From Terriglobales bacterium (GTDB lineage Bacteria > Acidobacteriota > Terriglobia > Terriglobales > Acidobacteriaceae), in NCBI GenBank assembly GCA_035764005.1, contig DASTZZ010000055.1, forward strand, positions 62,001 to 126,000: a stretch of 64,000 nucleotides of DNA. The letters run 5' to 3'. This document shows, in pieces, positions 16,959 to 25,515 of the stretch. The first letter of the stretch is position 1; the number at the start of each line of letters is the position of its first letter. The notes beneath the pieces were generated by a model. The model had not been told where the DNA came from and searched no databases. It saw nothing but the letters and a program-made list of their open reading frames with translations. The position numbers and the translations under genes are program-made.

Positions 16959-17765
16959 ATGAAAATAGCCATTCAAGGTGAGCGAGGTTCATTCAGTCAC
17001 GAAGCGGCGCTGCGGATGGCGCCCTCGTGCACTGTGGCGCCATGCGCGCGTTCTGCGGAAGTTTTCGACTCCGTGCTCAAGAAGCGCGCCAACGCTGCTG
17101 TAATTCCGATCGAGAACACGCTTGCCGGACCTGTCACTGAGCACTTCGACCTGCTGCTTGAGCATCCATTGTTCATCCACGCCGAGCATCGGCTGCGCAT
17201 CCGCCACAACGTGATTGCTGCGCCTGGAGTGAAGCTTTCACAGCTTCGCCGCGTCCTCTCTCATCCAGTCGCTCTCGACCAGTGCCGCGGATTCTTCCGC
17301 GCGCACCCTGAAGTTCAGCAAATCCCGTTCTATGACACTGCTGGAAGTGTGAAGCACGTGATTGCCGAAAACGCGAAAGATGCTGCGGGAATCGCGAGTC
17401 GCCAGGCAGCTGTCGAGTACAAGGGCAAAATTCTCAAAGCAGGAATCGAAGACGATCCGAAAAACTTCACGCGTTTTCTGCTGATCGTTCCGAAAGAGCG
17501 CTGGGAACAGAATGCCAACAAAACTTCCATTGCGTTTTCTGTCCCGGACCAGCCCGGAGCGCTGTTTAAAGCCCTCGCCGTCTTCGCGCTTCGCGACATC
17601 TCACTGAGCAAGATCGAGTCACGGCCGGTCAAAGGACATCCATGGCAGTACGTCTTCTACGCCGATCTGAAGTGCGGACAGACTCAAGCTTCTCAGAACG
17701 CTTTGCGCCACCTGCGAGAGATCTGCCCCATGGTGAAGGTTTTAGGCGTCTACCGCGCCGGCTGA
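16959..17765 (+). CDS. pheA: Prephenate dehydratase
   Basis: It converts prephenate to phenylpyruvate in phenylalanine synthesis. The periplasmic-binding-like catalytic fold begins KIAIQGERGSFSHEAALRM and contains PIENTLAGPVTEHFDLL and DDPKNFTRFLLI, whose TRF motif holds the catalytic threonine. A C-terminal ACT domain (about residues 185-268) includes PGALFKALAVFALRDISLSKIESRP, the ESRP phenylalanine-binding motif for feedback control. There is no chorismate mutase domain, so this is the monofunctional form (268 residues). It lies 3 kb upstream of the DAHP synthase gene. Confidence 0.95.
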   Translation: MKIAIQGERGSFSHEAALRMAPSCTVAPCARSAEVFDSVLKKRANAAVIPIENTLAGPVTEHFDLLLEHPLFIHAEHRLRIRHNVIAAPGVKLSQLRRVLSHPVALDQCRGFFRAHPEVQQIPFYDTAGSVKHVIAENAKDAAGIASRQAAVEYKGKILKAGIEDDPKNFTRFLLIVPKERWEQNANKTSIAFSVPDQPGALFKALAVFALRDISLSKIESRPVKGHPWQYVFYADLKCGQTQASQNALRHLREICPMVKVLGVYRAG

Positions 17766-17865
17766 GCCTTGGTCCACAAGCTTGCCGGAGCAAACCTGAG
17801 CAATTCCACCGCAAACCTGCAAGACGCTTGAGTAGTACAATTCCACGCTCGAATCCTTTTCAGAG

Positions 17866-17894
17866 TTGAGTCATCTATTATCAAGATTTATAAG
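17866..17894 (+). promoter_or_regulatory. Candidate promoter of lon
   Basis: TTGAGT (17866-17871), a 17-base spacer and TATAAG (17889-17894) form a sigma-70-like promoter. Transcription would begin only a few bases before the ATG at 17903, giving a nearly leaderless message. The AAGG in the same stretch could instead be a Shine-Dalgarno site, so the two readings compete. Confidence 0.35.
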
Positions 17895-17902
17895 GCACTC
17901 AT

Positions 17903-20341
17903 ATGGCAGAACGTAAGACTGAGCCGACTCCGCAAGCACAGCCGGCTGAACAGAAAGTAGAAATAAGCGAACGCAGTCTCCCAGTACTCCCGGTGCGTGA
18001 CACCGTGCTGTTTCCGCACGCTGTGTTGCCTCTCACAGTGGGGAGGGAGAGTTCTGTTCAACTCATCAACCAACTCGGGGAAGAAAAAAACATCGTGGTA
18101 GTCGCGCAGCGCGAAGCGCGCGTCGATTCGCCACAGCCAACCGACCTCTACACCGTAGGCACGCTCGCCACCGTTCACAAAGTGGTGAAGATGCCCAACC
18201 AGAGCTTGTTCGTCTTTACTGAAGGCGTGGAGCGGATTCACGTTCGCGAATACCAGCAACTGACGCCATTCATGCGCGCAATTGTCGATCCTATCGCCGA
18301 AGGCAAGAGCGAAGGCGGACCAGAGATCGAGGCACTGCAGCGCAACGTCCTCACATTGTTCCAGCAGATCGTAACCGGCTCGCCAACGCTCTCAGACGAA
18401 CTGCAGACCGTCGCGATCAACATCGAAGAGCCCGGACGATTAGTGGACTTCATCGCCTCTTCCTTGCCCTCCCTCTCTACGACGGACAAGCAGGAGATCC
18501 TCGAGATTACCGACGTCAAGTCGCGGCTGCAGAAGATCAACAAGCATCTGGCGAAGGAACTCGAGGTTCAGCAGTTGCGCAACAAGATCCAGACAGAAGT
18601 CCAGGATCAGGTGCAGCAGTCGCAGCGCGAGTACTACCTGCGCGAGCAACTGAAGGCCATTCAGAAAGAACTCGGCGAGCAGGACGAAACGCAGCGCGAC
18701 ACCGAAGAGCTGAAGAAGAAGATCGAAGATGCCGGCATGCCGGAGGATGTGAAAAAAGAAGCGATGAAGGAGCTGACCCGCTTGGGTCGCATGTCCCCCA
18801 TGGCCGCCGACTATTCGGTTACGCGCAGCTACATCGAGTGGCTTGCGGTACTGCCCTGGGGCAAGTCCTCGGGTAGCGACGTTGACATTGCGAAGGCCAA
18901 AGAAATCCTCGACGAAGATCACTACGATCTGCAGAAGGTGAAGGACCGTATTCTCGATTATCTGTCGGTCCGTCGGCTCAAACCCGGAATGAAGGGGCCG
19001 ATCCTCTGCTTCGTCGGACCTCCGGGAGTAGGAAAAACTTCTCTCGGACGCAGCATTGCGCGTTCGCTCGGACGCAAGTTCGCGCGTATCTCGCTGGGCG
19101 GCATGCATGACGAAGCCGAGCTTCGCGGACATCGCCGGACTTATATCGGCGCGCTACCTGGACAAATCATTCAGAACCTACGGCGCGTCGAGACCAATGA
19201 TCCCGTCTTCATGATGGACGAGGTAGACAAGCTCGGACGTGACTTCCGCGGCGATCCGGCATCGGCGCTGCTCGAAGTGCTCGATCCCGAGCAGAACGCC
19301 ACGTTCCGTGACAACTACCTCGATGTGCCGTTCGACTTGTCGAAGGTGCTGTTCATCTGCACAGCGAACATGCTTGATCCCATTCCGGAACCGCTGCGCG
19401 ACCGCATGGAAATCATCGAGCTGCAGGGGTACATCGAAGACGAGAAGGTACACATCGCCTATCGTTATCTGATCCCGCGGCAGATCGAAGAGAACGGCAT
19501 TAAACCCGACCAGATCGAGTTCTCCGAAGAAGTTGTGCGCTACATCATCCGGCACTACACGCGCGAAGCCGGCGTGCGCAACCTGGAGCGCAACATTGGA
19601 ACGATGTGCCGTAAACAAGCGCGCCGTATCGCTGAAGGTAAGACCGAGAAGCTAGTATTGACGAAAGACATCGTTCAGGAATTCCTGGGCGGTATCAAGG
19701 TTCGTGTCGATACAGAAATTGCCGAGCGCACCAAGCGTGCGGGAGTCGCAGTGGGACTCGCATGGACTCCGGCCGGTGGCGACGTGCTCTTCATCGAAGC
19801 CAACAAGATGAAGGGCAAAGGCAGCTTCAGCATGACTGGCCAGCTTGGCCAGGTGATGCAGGAGTCAATGCAGGCCGCACTCACTTGGGTACGCTCGAAC
19901 GCCAAGCATCTGGGCCTGGATGAAGAATTCCTCAAAGAACTTGACATCCACATCCACGTGCCCGCAGGCGCTGTTCCCAAAGACGGACCTTCAGCAGGTG
20001 TGACGATGGCCACGGCTCTTGTCTCGCTGCTGACTGGCACGCAGGTGCGTCCACTAACGGCGATGACAGGAGAGATCACGCTGAGCGGCAACGTGCTTCC
20101 CGTGGGCGGAATCAAGGAGAAGGTTCTCGCAGCGAAGCGCGCCGGGGTTCGCGATGTAATTCTACCGGCCGAAAACCGGCAGAACGTCGAAGAGGACCTC
20201 ACGCCTCAACAACTCGAAGGCGTGCAGATTCACTATGTCAACAGCATCGACGAAGCTCTCAGCATCGCGCTGCCGCACGATGAAACCGAAGCCAAGCACG
20301 ACGCTGAAGAACGTGAGCAAGTGCTGCAACACGTCGGATAA
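17903..20341 (+). CDS. lon: ATP-dependent protease Lon
   Basis: A cytoplasmic AAA+ protease that degrades damaged and regulatory proteins. It has an N-terminal LAN domain (LPVLPVRDTVLFPHAVLPL), a coiled-coil middle (residues about 200-270, EVQDQVQQSQREYYLREQLK), Walker A GPPGVGKTSLGRSIARSLGR (about 372), Walker B VFMMDEVDKLG, and a serine-lysine protease domain with Ser697 in PKDGPSAGV and Lys740 in GIKEKVLAAKRAG. At 812 residues it is full length. It stands alone and is followed by a hairpin terminator. Confidence 0.98.
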   Translation: MAERKTEPTPQAQPAEQKVEISERSLPVLPVRDTVLFPHAVLPLTVGRESSVQLINQLGEEKNIVVVAQREARVDSPQPTDLYTVGTLATVHKVVKMPNQSLFVFTEGVERIHVREYQQLTPFMRAIVDPIAEGKSEGGPEIEALQRNVLTLFQQIVTGSPTLSDELQTVAINIEEPGRLVDFIASSLPSLSTTDKQEILEITDVKSRLQKINKHLAKELEVQQLRNKIQTEVQDQVQQSQREYYLREQLKAIQKELGEQDETQRDTEELKKKIEDAGMPEDVKKEAMKELTRLGRMSPMAADYSVTRSYIEWLAVLPWGKSSGSDVDIAKAKEILDEDHYDLQKVKDRILDYLSVRRLKPGMKGPILCFVGPPGVGKTSLGRSIARSLGRKFARISLGGMHDEAELRGHRRTYIGALPGQIIQNLRRVETNDPVFMMDEVDKLGRDFRGDPASALLEVLDPEQNATFRDNYLDVPFDLSKVLFICTANMLDPIPEPLRDRMEIIELQGYIEDEKVHIAYRYLIPRQIEENGIKPDQIEFSEEVVRYIIRHYTREAGVRNLERNIGTMCRKQARRIAEGKTEKLVLTKDIVQEFLGGIKVRVDTEIAERTKRAGVAVGLAWTPAGGDVLFIEANKMKGKGSFSMTGQLGQVMQESMQAALTWVRSNAKHLGLDEEFLKELDIHIHVPAGAVPKDGPSAGVTMATALVSLLTGTQVRPLTAMTGEITLSGNVLPVGGIKEKVLAAKRAGVRDVILPAENRQNVEEDLTPQQLEGVQIHYVNSIDEALSIALPHDETEAKHDAEEREQVLQHVG

Positions 20342-20359
20342 ATCACTAATGCAGTTTCT

Positions 20360-20384
20360 AAGCCGGCCCGGTGGTCGGCTTTCT
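20360..20384 (+). terminator. Terminator of lon
   Basis: AAGCCGGCC (20360-20368) can pair with GGTCGGCTT (20373-20381) around a CGGT tetraloop, with one G-U pair. It lies 18 bases after the lon stop codon. The T-run that follows is short (TCTGT), so strength is uncertain. Confidence 0.55.
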
Positions 20385-20522
20385 GTACTATGCACATCGA
20401 ATTGCCACCTTAACGAATGGGCGCATTACGCTAGTCCGAAAGATTGAATGTTTTAGTCCACACGTTCAAACCGTGGGGTTTGGGTTAACTCTCCCGGGGC
20501 TGTTCACTGATCGGGAACAAAA

Positions 20523-20552
20523 TTGACATTTCCGCCCCAATTCACCTATAGT
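20523..20552 (+). promoter_or_regulatory. Candidate promoter of the aroF leader
   Basis: A perfect TTGACA (20523-20528) and TATAGT (20547-20552) are separated by 18 bases. The expected start of transcription (about 20559) is only some six bases before the leader-peptide ATG at 20565, and no Shine-Dalgarno sequence precedes that ATG. Confidence 0.55.
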
Positions 20553-20564
20553 TTTGACACCGCG

Positions 20565-20663
20565 ATGCAAGAGAATCGATTTACGAGCTTCTTTACCTAC
20601 CGCTACTGGTACTTTACGAGTAGCGGCAGCGGGGAAGCGCGTGCATGCGGACGAAATTCATAA
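20565..20663 (+). CDS. Aromatic-rich leader peptide of the aroF attenuator
   Basis: A 32-codon reading frame, too short for routine gene finding. Residues 6-17 read FTSFFTYRYWYF: eight aromatic residues (four Phe, three Tyr, one Trp) out of twelve. Residues 18-32 are a Ser/Gly/Arg-rich tail ending in TAA. The aromatic codons lie at the foot of, and inside, hairpin 1:2 (20600-20626), so ribosome stalling for lack of any charged aromatic tRNA would free the downstream antiterminator. This is the design of trpL and pheL, but tuned to all three aromatic amino acids, as suits a DAHP synthase. There is no SD; the mRNA may be leaderless. Confidence 0.85.
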   Translation: MQENRFTSFFTYRYWYFTSSGSGEARACGRNS

Positions 20664-20725
20664 CGTAATCGTTTAGCAATCACAGAAGCACCCGAAGCCG
20701 CGACTCACAAAGTCGCGGCTTTTGC
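20600..20725 (+). promoter_or_regulatory. Transcription attenuator of the DAHP synthase gene
   Basis: Three mutually exclusive structures are visible. Hairpin 1:2 pairs CCGCTAC (20600-20606) with GTAGCGG (20620-20626). Antiterminator 2:3 pairs GCGGC-AG-CGGG (20623-20633) with CCCG-AA-GCCGC (20691-20701), a 9-bp stem with one 2x2 internal loop. Terminator 3:4 occupies 20695-20721. Segment 2 shares bases 20623-20626 with hairpin 1:2, and segment 3 shares 20695-20701 with the terminator, so only alternate pairs can form. Stalling on the aromatic codons blocks segment 1 and favours read-through. Confidence 0.85.
20695..20725 (+). terminator. Attenuator terminator upstream of aroF
   Basis: AAGCCGCGACT (20695-20705) pairs perfectly with AGTCGCGGCTT (20711-20721) over an 11-bp stem with a CACAA loop, followed by TTTGCTTTCT. 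It ends about 30 bases before the DAHP synthase start codon and 32 bases after the leader-peptide stop. Confidence 0.88.
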
Positions 20726-20752
20726 TTTCTGCGATCCCAAAGGAGACCGAAA

Positions 20753-21784
20753 GTGATCATCAACATGGTAGAAGGCGCAACCGAAGTCGAGATTCAGCAC
20801 ATTATCGACAGTGTGGTGCTGTGCGGCTATCAGCCGCACGTAATTCGCGGAACAGAGCGCACCATCGTCGCCGCCGTAGGCAGCGGCGGCAATCGTGCTC
20901 AACTCGAGGCGCTGAAGAGCGCGCCGGGCGTGGAAGATGCAATTGCGATCGCGCATCCATTTAAGCTCGTGAGCCGGCAAGTGAGGAAGGAATCGAGTGT
21001 GGTGGATGTCGCGGGTGTGAAGGTAGGCGGCGAGCACATTGTGATCATCGCTGGGCCATGTTCAGTCGAGTCGCGCGAGCAGATGTTGGAAACCGCGGTA
21101 GGTGTGAAAAAGGCCGGCGCTCGGATGCTGCGCGGCGGAGCATATAAGCCGCGTACGTCTCCTTACGACTTCCAGGGACTCGGCGTAGAAGCGCTGAAGA
21201 TCCTTGCCGAGGCGCGCAAAGTAACCGGCCTTCCCATCGTCACCGAAGTGATGAGCACCGAAGATGTTGACCTCATCTCGGAGTACGCCGATGTCCTGCA
21301 GGTGGGTGCCCGCAATATGCAAAATTTTGCACTACTACGCCGCTTGGCCAAAGCAGAACGGCCCATCCTGTTGAAGCGTGGGCCTTCCGCCACAGTGAAA
21401 GAATGGCTACTCGCTGCAGAATATCTGCTGGCTGGTGGAAACTCGCAGGTAATCCTCTGCGAGCGTGGCATCAAGACTTTCGAAACCGAACTGCGCAATA
21501 CCTTCGATCTGGCAGCGATCGCGTTGGCGAAAGAACTGTCGCATCTGCCGGTAATCGCCGATCCATCGCACGGAACCGGGCGCCGCAGCTTAGTGTGCGC
21601 GACATCAAAGGCGGCAATCGCCGTTGGGGCAGATGGCCTGATTGTGGAGGTCCATCCCTGCCCTGAGCGAGCGCTCTCTGACGGACCACAATCGCTCACG
21701 TTGGCAGGATTCTCTGCGATGATCGAAAGCCTGTCGCAACCGCTACGCCGAGTGGCAGAGTTGGAAATGGCAGCTACGGCTTAG
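20753..21784 (+). CDS. aroF: 3-deoxy-7-phosphoheptulonate (DAHP) synthase, type I-beta
   Basis: It condenses phosphoenolpyruvate and erythrose-4-phosphate, the entry step of the shikimate pathway. Residues 1-70 form the ferredoxin-like regulatory domain found in Thermotoga-type enzymes ([20 protein letters not shown]). The catalytic barrel carries [63 protein letters not shown] and [16 protein letters not shown]. The GTG at 20753 follows GGAG (20742-20745) at seven bases and is preferred to the ATG four codons later. Expression is likely set by the upstream leader-peptide attenuator, in addition to any allosteric control by the N-terminal domain. Confidence 0.96.
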   Translation: MIINMVEGATEVEIQHIIDSVVLCGYQPHVIRGTERTIVAAVGSGGNRAQLEALKSAPGVEDAIAIAHPFKLVSRQVRKESSVVDVAGVKVGGEHIVIIAGPCSVESREQMLETAVGVKKAGARMLRGGAYKPRTSPYDFQGLGVEALKILAEARKVTGLPIVTEVMSTEDVDLISEYADVLQVGARNMQNFALLRRLAKAERPILLKRGPSATVKEWLLAAEYLLAGGNSQVILCERGIKTFETELRNTFDLAAIALAKELSHLPVIADPSHGTGRRSLVCATSKAAIAVGADGLIVEVHPCPERALSDGPQSLTLAGFSAMIESLSQPLRRVAELEMAATA

Positions 21785-22015
21785 ATATCCCGTAACATCA
21801 CGGCGGTTACGCGGAGACTCTGCGGGTTCAGATCTCTTGGCCCGCACTCCGCGTTAAGGCCGCGATGCGTCGCGTAGGGTTTTGCGCACGGCCAGTAACT
21901 ATCAAATGGCCCGCCGAACGAGAAATTCACTTGCTTTCGGCGGTTCAGCTACTTACTATGTTGAGGCCCACTTCCCCCCGTCGAAGCCCTTTTCAAAGTC
22001 ACTACAGGTACGTCT

Positions 22016-23092
22016 ATGCGCATCCATCAGCTTGGGTGTCGGTACGTTTGCACGCAATCTCCCGACGGGGAGCTTCGGTATCTGCGCGCAACGCGACTCT
22101 CTTCTCTTCGTCTGTTCTGGATCTTCCGCAATTTCGCTGATCTGCATCAGCACGTCCTAAGTCCGCGTCAACTTCAGCTGATTCTGAATTGCCAAGCACT
22201 GGACAACAATACCAGCATTAGTCCCGAAGAGTTGATCGGAACGATTGAACTTTCGGCAGGACCAACGAAGGGATTCGAAACGAAATCGCGTCCGCCGATT
22301 AGAGCGATGCAACCAGTAGCTCACGCGCCCATACGAAGCCGATCATTTGCGATTAGCGCAATTGCCACCGCAGCCGCAATCATCTTTGCAGCCGTGACGT
22401 TCTCAGTTGCTCAGGCGCACTGGAACGGCGATCTTGGCGAGATGGGTTCCAGATCGAAACAGATCGCCAAGTCCCTCCTCCCGCGAGTACATGGTGCGCT
22501 GAGATTTCGAATCGTAGAACCTGAACAGGCCAAAGCACAGAAGCCGTTCTCGAACACAGAACAGGTCGGCTCCTTGCCCTCTCCCAATGCCGTGTGGGCA
22601 AAAGGCGAAACCCAAGTGGGCGTGATGGATGGAAAAGCGCTAACGCCTGGCGGAGCCACTCTTCAATCCGCCGCTTACAAATACAGTTCGGCAAGCGAGT
22701 CCGCAGTGACTCCGGATGTTGGGGCCACTTTCCCGCACTCTTTACCGAAACACAGTTCCGCCTGGGTACATCATTCCGATCCAGTTCCTCAGATCCTTCC
22801 GCCGGCGGGACCGCCTGAAAGCCATCCCGTGCTGGATGACTTCTCCTCGGTTGTGCGGGACACAGAAGTACTCCTCCGCGCGATCGTTTCGCCCGAAGGA
22901 CGAGTCAAGGAAGTAAAGCTGCTACACGGCGACGCAACGCTCGGGCGCGAGGCTGCCCGGATTGTGAGATCCTGGCGCTACGCTTCCCGAACCGGGAACA
23001 CAGACTGTGAGAGCAGAGTTCGTTTCAAATTCACGAGCGATGTGACGACCGTGTCGTTTCTCGATTCCGGGTTGCCAGTCCAGAACCGGTAG
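22016..23092 (+). CDS. TonB-family protein
   Basis: A 358-residue protein with one membrane segment at about residues 103-124 (RSFAISAIATAAAIIFAAVTF), a long low-complexity periplasmic linker, and a C-terminal TonB-like domain: LLRAIVSPEGRVKEVKLLHG, then LGREAARIVRSWRYA. TonB proteins carry inner-membrane energy to outer-membrane transporters; TonB-C homologues without ExbB/ExbD nearby, as here, often have other roles. The N-terminal 100 residues are not recognised, and the exact start is uncertain because no clear ribosome binding site stands before 22016. The 230 bases before it hold nothing supported. Confidence 0.7.
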   Translation: MRIHQLGCRYVCTQSPDGELRYLRATRLSSLRLFWIFRNFADLHQHVLSPRQLQLILNCQALDNNTSISPEELIGTIELSAGPTKGFETKSRPPIRAMQPVAHAPIRSRSFAISAIATAAAIIFAAVTFSVAQAHWNGDLGEMGSRSKQIAKSLLPRVHGALRFRIVEPEQAKAQKPFSNTEQVGSLPSPNAVWAKGETQVGVMDGKALTPGGATLQSAAYKYSSASESAVTPDVGATFPHSLPKHSSAWVHHSDPVPQILPPAGPPESHPVLDDFSSVVRDTEVLLRAIVSPEGRVKEVKLLHGDATLGREAARIVRSWRYASRTGNTDCESRVRFKFTSDVTTVSFLDSGLPVQNR

Positions 23093-23141
23093 ACTGTACA
23101 CTAACAACCATCAGGAGAGAACAGCTGTAGCCCGGGGAACG

Positions 23142-23378
23142 TCAATCCTTCTCCCACTCCTCCAGCGGAATCGCCGGAGTAATGATGTCTCCAATGATTT
23201 TTACTTTTCCTCGCATGAATCCAAATATGTCATCGGGTCGTGAGTTGATGGGTACGAGCTTTGCTAGAGGCTTTCCGCGTTTGGTGATAATTACAGGCTC
23301 GCATTTCGAATGCACCTCATCTATCACGGCGAGGCACTTAGTCTTAAAGACTCTCGCAGGCATTGTTCTTGTCTTCAT
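23142..23378 (-). CDS. Phd/YefM (VapB-like) antitoxin, without a toxin gene
   Basis: A 78-residue antitoxin beginning MKTRTMPARVFKTKCLAVID, with VIITKRGKPLAKLVP, the Phd/YefM DNA-binding fold. The C-terminal toxin-binding tail is GKVKIIGDIITPAIPLEEWEKD. No PIN or RelE gene follows on the minus strand (only 49 bases to the TonB gene), so the antitoxin is an orphan. It closely resembles the vapB antitoxin at 27537. Confidence 0.85.
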   Translation of the reverse strand: MKTRTMPARVFKTKCLAVIDEVHSKCEPVIITKRGKPLAKLVPINSRPDDIFGFMRGKVKIIGDIITPAIPLEEWEKD

Positions 23379-23563
23379 CAGTTCACCGCGGCAGTATGAC
23401 CATACCTGAGAACAATTGAAAGCACGTTCTCGCTACTGTAGAGCGATTTGGAAATACGCGCACGCTTTTTCGCGCAGTCATCTCTGGGCGCAACGATGAA
23501 GTGTCGATTTTGCACGCTCTTGGGCTGCGCTCTGCCTAGTAGAGCAAGTACCAGAATGGCCCT

Positions 23564-24694
23564 TCAATGGGTCCGAGCGGCAGCCGCCTGCCGAATAGTC
23601 TTTTTTCGAACGGTCAATCGCTCTATTAGGTCAGTCTTTACGTCATATCCGCGTCCAGGTTTGTCGGAGATCGTAATAGTGCCTTTTGCAGACACGACTA
23701 CTTCGGGATCAATGATGTCTTCTTTCCAGTATCGCTTTGAAGCCGACACATCTCCGGGCAAAGAGAAGTTTGGCAGGGTGGACAGCGCGACGTTATGCGA
23801 GCGGCCGATACCGCTCTCCAGCATGCCACCGCACCAAACTGGAATGTTGTTTATCTGCGCGACATCCTGAACGGCAATCGCTTCGCTGAATCCGCCAACT
23901 CGTCCGACTTTGATGTTGATGATCCCGCAGGAACCCAGTTCGATTGCAGCGCGCGCGCTGCGCGCGTGATGGATTGCTTCATCAAGACAGATTCGCGTTT
24001 TCAGTGCTTTCTGCAGGCGAGCGTGGAAGTAAAAATCATCGTTCCACAACGGCTGCTCGATCATCAGCAGATTGAAGCGATCGAACTGTTTCAGGTGGTC
24101 AAGATCTTCGAGCGTGTAAGCCGAGTTGGCATCGCAACTAAGCAGGATCTGCGGCCAGCGCTCGCGAACACGCTCGAAGATCTTGATGTCCCATCCGGGC
24201 TTGCATTTCACTTTGATCCGCTGATAGCCGGATGCCAGTTCGGACTCAATCTTGTCCATAAGCTGCTCGTGCGTATCCTGAATTCCCAGCGACACGCCGC
24301 AGGCAATCTCTTTTCGAGTCCCGCCGAGCAATTTCCATAATGGGACATTCTTGATCTGCGCCTCTGCATCCCATACCGCGTTTTCAAGCGCTGCCTTGGC
24401 CATGCGATGGCCGCGCACTCGTCGAAGCAGCGCAGGGACATCGCGTCCGGACGCGATCTCGCGATTCAGCAGTGCAGGAGCCAATTCTTCTGAAATCGCA
24501 TACCACGCAGTTCCAATGGACTCTTCGCTGTAAAAGGGATGCTCACCGGCAACGCATTCGCCCCACGCCGTAATGCCGTCGAGCTGCAGCTCAACCAGCA
24601 TCACGCGCCGTTCCGTAGTGCGGCCGAAGCTGGTCTCGAAGAAATGCACCAGCGGCATGTGCAGCTCGCGAATCGTGATGCTTTCTATCTGCAT
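23564..24694 (-). CDS. N-succinylamino acid racemase / o-succinylbenzoate synthase (enolase superfamily)
   Basis: A 376-residue MLE-subgroup enolase-superfamily enzyme. The catalytic KxK is in YQRIKVKCKPGWD. The metal ligands are D in LSCDANSAY, E in LLMIEQPLW and D in RICLDEAIHH, and the second lysine is in IINIKVGRVGG. This set fits OSBS/NSAR (menaquinone synthesis, or racemisation of N-succinyl amino acids). It overlaps a GNAT gene by ten bases; this partner is known from Geobacillus, where the acetyltransferase-like enzyme succinylates D-amino acids and NSAR inverts them. No other menaquinone gene lies beside it, so NSAR is favoured. Confidence 0.85.
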   Translation of the reverse strand: MQIESITIRELHMPLVHFFETSFGRTTERRVMLVELQLDGITAWGECVAGEHPFYSEESIGTAWYAISEELAPALLNREIASGRDVPALLRRVRGHRMAKAALENAVWDAEAQIKNVPLWKLLGGTRKEIACGVSLGIQDTHEQLMDKIESELASGYQRIKVKCKPGWDIKIFERVRERWPQILLSCDANSAYTLEDLDHLKQFDRFNLLMIEQPLWNDDFYFHARLQKALKTRICLDEAIHHARSARAAIELGSCGIINIKVGRVGGFSEAIAVQDVAQINNIPVWCGGMLESGIGRSHNVALSTLPNFSLPGDVSASKRYWKEDIIDPEVVVSAKGTITISDKPGRGYDVKTDLIERLTVRKKTIRQAAAARTH

Positions 24695-25515
24695 GACGGC
24701 TCCGCTTCCCGTTCCGGGGCCGTACTGAATTCAAATTTCTCCCGCGGCTGAGCGAGTAAGAAGGTTCCATTCCCCACCGGATCGCGGCGGTAGCCAAGAA
24801 CAGCCAGCCCGCTGGAAAACGCATTGAGAAATTGCTGTCGATTCGCGAGCTGTACCTCGCGTGCTCGATCGCGATTCGCCGGATCGGCTTTCCATGCATA
24901 AATCTCCGCGGGTACAGTGATGGTCTTTTCTGGATCGACTTGGAGACGAATTCCATCCTCCAGAAGGTCACTCACTCGCTTCGACTTGAGCCACCACTCG
25001 GCAACGCAACGGTCCGTCGGCAATCCGCCTTGAAGCGGAGAAGACGAAGTTCCATATTGGTTGAGCGTGTACCGCCGCACGACAGCGCCCAGCTTCTCGA
25101 TGTTCAGATAAGCATTCTTGATTTCCAGCGGATCGAAGGTCCACTCCATCAACTCGAAGCCTCGCGTGATCGCTTCATCGCGCTGCGCCAGCTTGAGACG
25201 CCGTCCCAGTCCGAGATTGCGATACTGCTCCCGCACGGCCAGCATGTGCGAATGGAGATAGGCATTCCCGTTTCGCGCCCCGGGAATTGAAAGCGCGAAT
25301 CCAACCAGAGTGGAATTGTCGAAAGCTCCGATGATTTGCCCGCCAATCTTGCCGGCCACGACAAACATCCGTACCGGAATCAGATCGGCATCGGAAAAGC
25401 TCCAAACTTCCTTTTGCAAATTGACGCACGCCTGAAATTCGGCGATCTCCCTGCAGTGGCGCAGCTCGATCGAATCTGCGGACTGAGGATTGGGCGCGGA
25501 AGCAGTTTTGCTCAC
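24685..25515 (-). CDS. GNAT acyltransferase (COG3375 type), likely D-amino acid N-succinyltransferase
   Basis: The GNAT fold is visible in residues about 10-170: IELRHCREIAEFQACVNLQK, HSHMLAVREQYRNLGLGRRL (the acyl-CoA-binding R/Q-x-x-G-x-G/R loop) and the beta strand with WTFDPLEIKNAYLNIEKLGA, which is characteristic of COG3375. Start GTG at 25515 overlaps the mazG stop by four bases (GTGA) and follows GAGGAGG; a longer reading exists but has no such signal. Its stop overlaps the NSAR/OSBS start. The role is inferred from the known GNAT-NSAR pair, which converts D- to L-amino acids together with a desuccinylase not seen here. Confidence 0.78.
   Translation of the reverse strand: MSKTASAPNPQSADSIELRHCREIAEFQACVNLQKEVWSFSDADLIPVRMFVVAGKIGGQIIGAFDNSTLVGFALSIPGARNGNAYLHSHMLAVREQYRNLGLGRRLKLAQRDEAITRGFELMEWTFDPLEIKNAYLNIEKLGAVVRRYTLNQYGTSSSPLQGGLPTDRCVAEWWLKSKRVSDLLEDGIRLQVDPEKTITVPAEIYAWKADPANRDRAREVQLANRQQFLNAFSSGLAVLGYRRDPVGNGTFLLAQPREKFEFSTAPEREAEPSCR

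Noticed and set aside
20342-20522. Search for a heat-shock (CIRCE-like) or tRNA element after lon.
   Set aside because: No CIRCE inverted repeat or tRNA cloverleaf was seen; only a terminator hairpin is supported.
21865-22140. Small open frames before the TonB-family gene.
   Set aside because: They overlap the start of the TonB-family gene, have no domain and no clear ribosome site.
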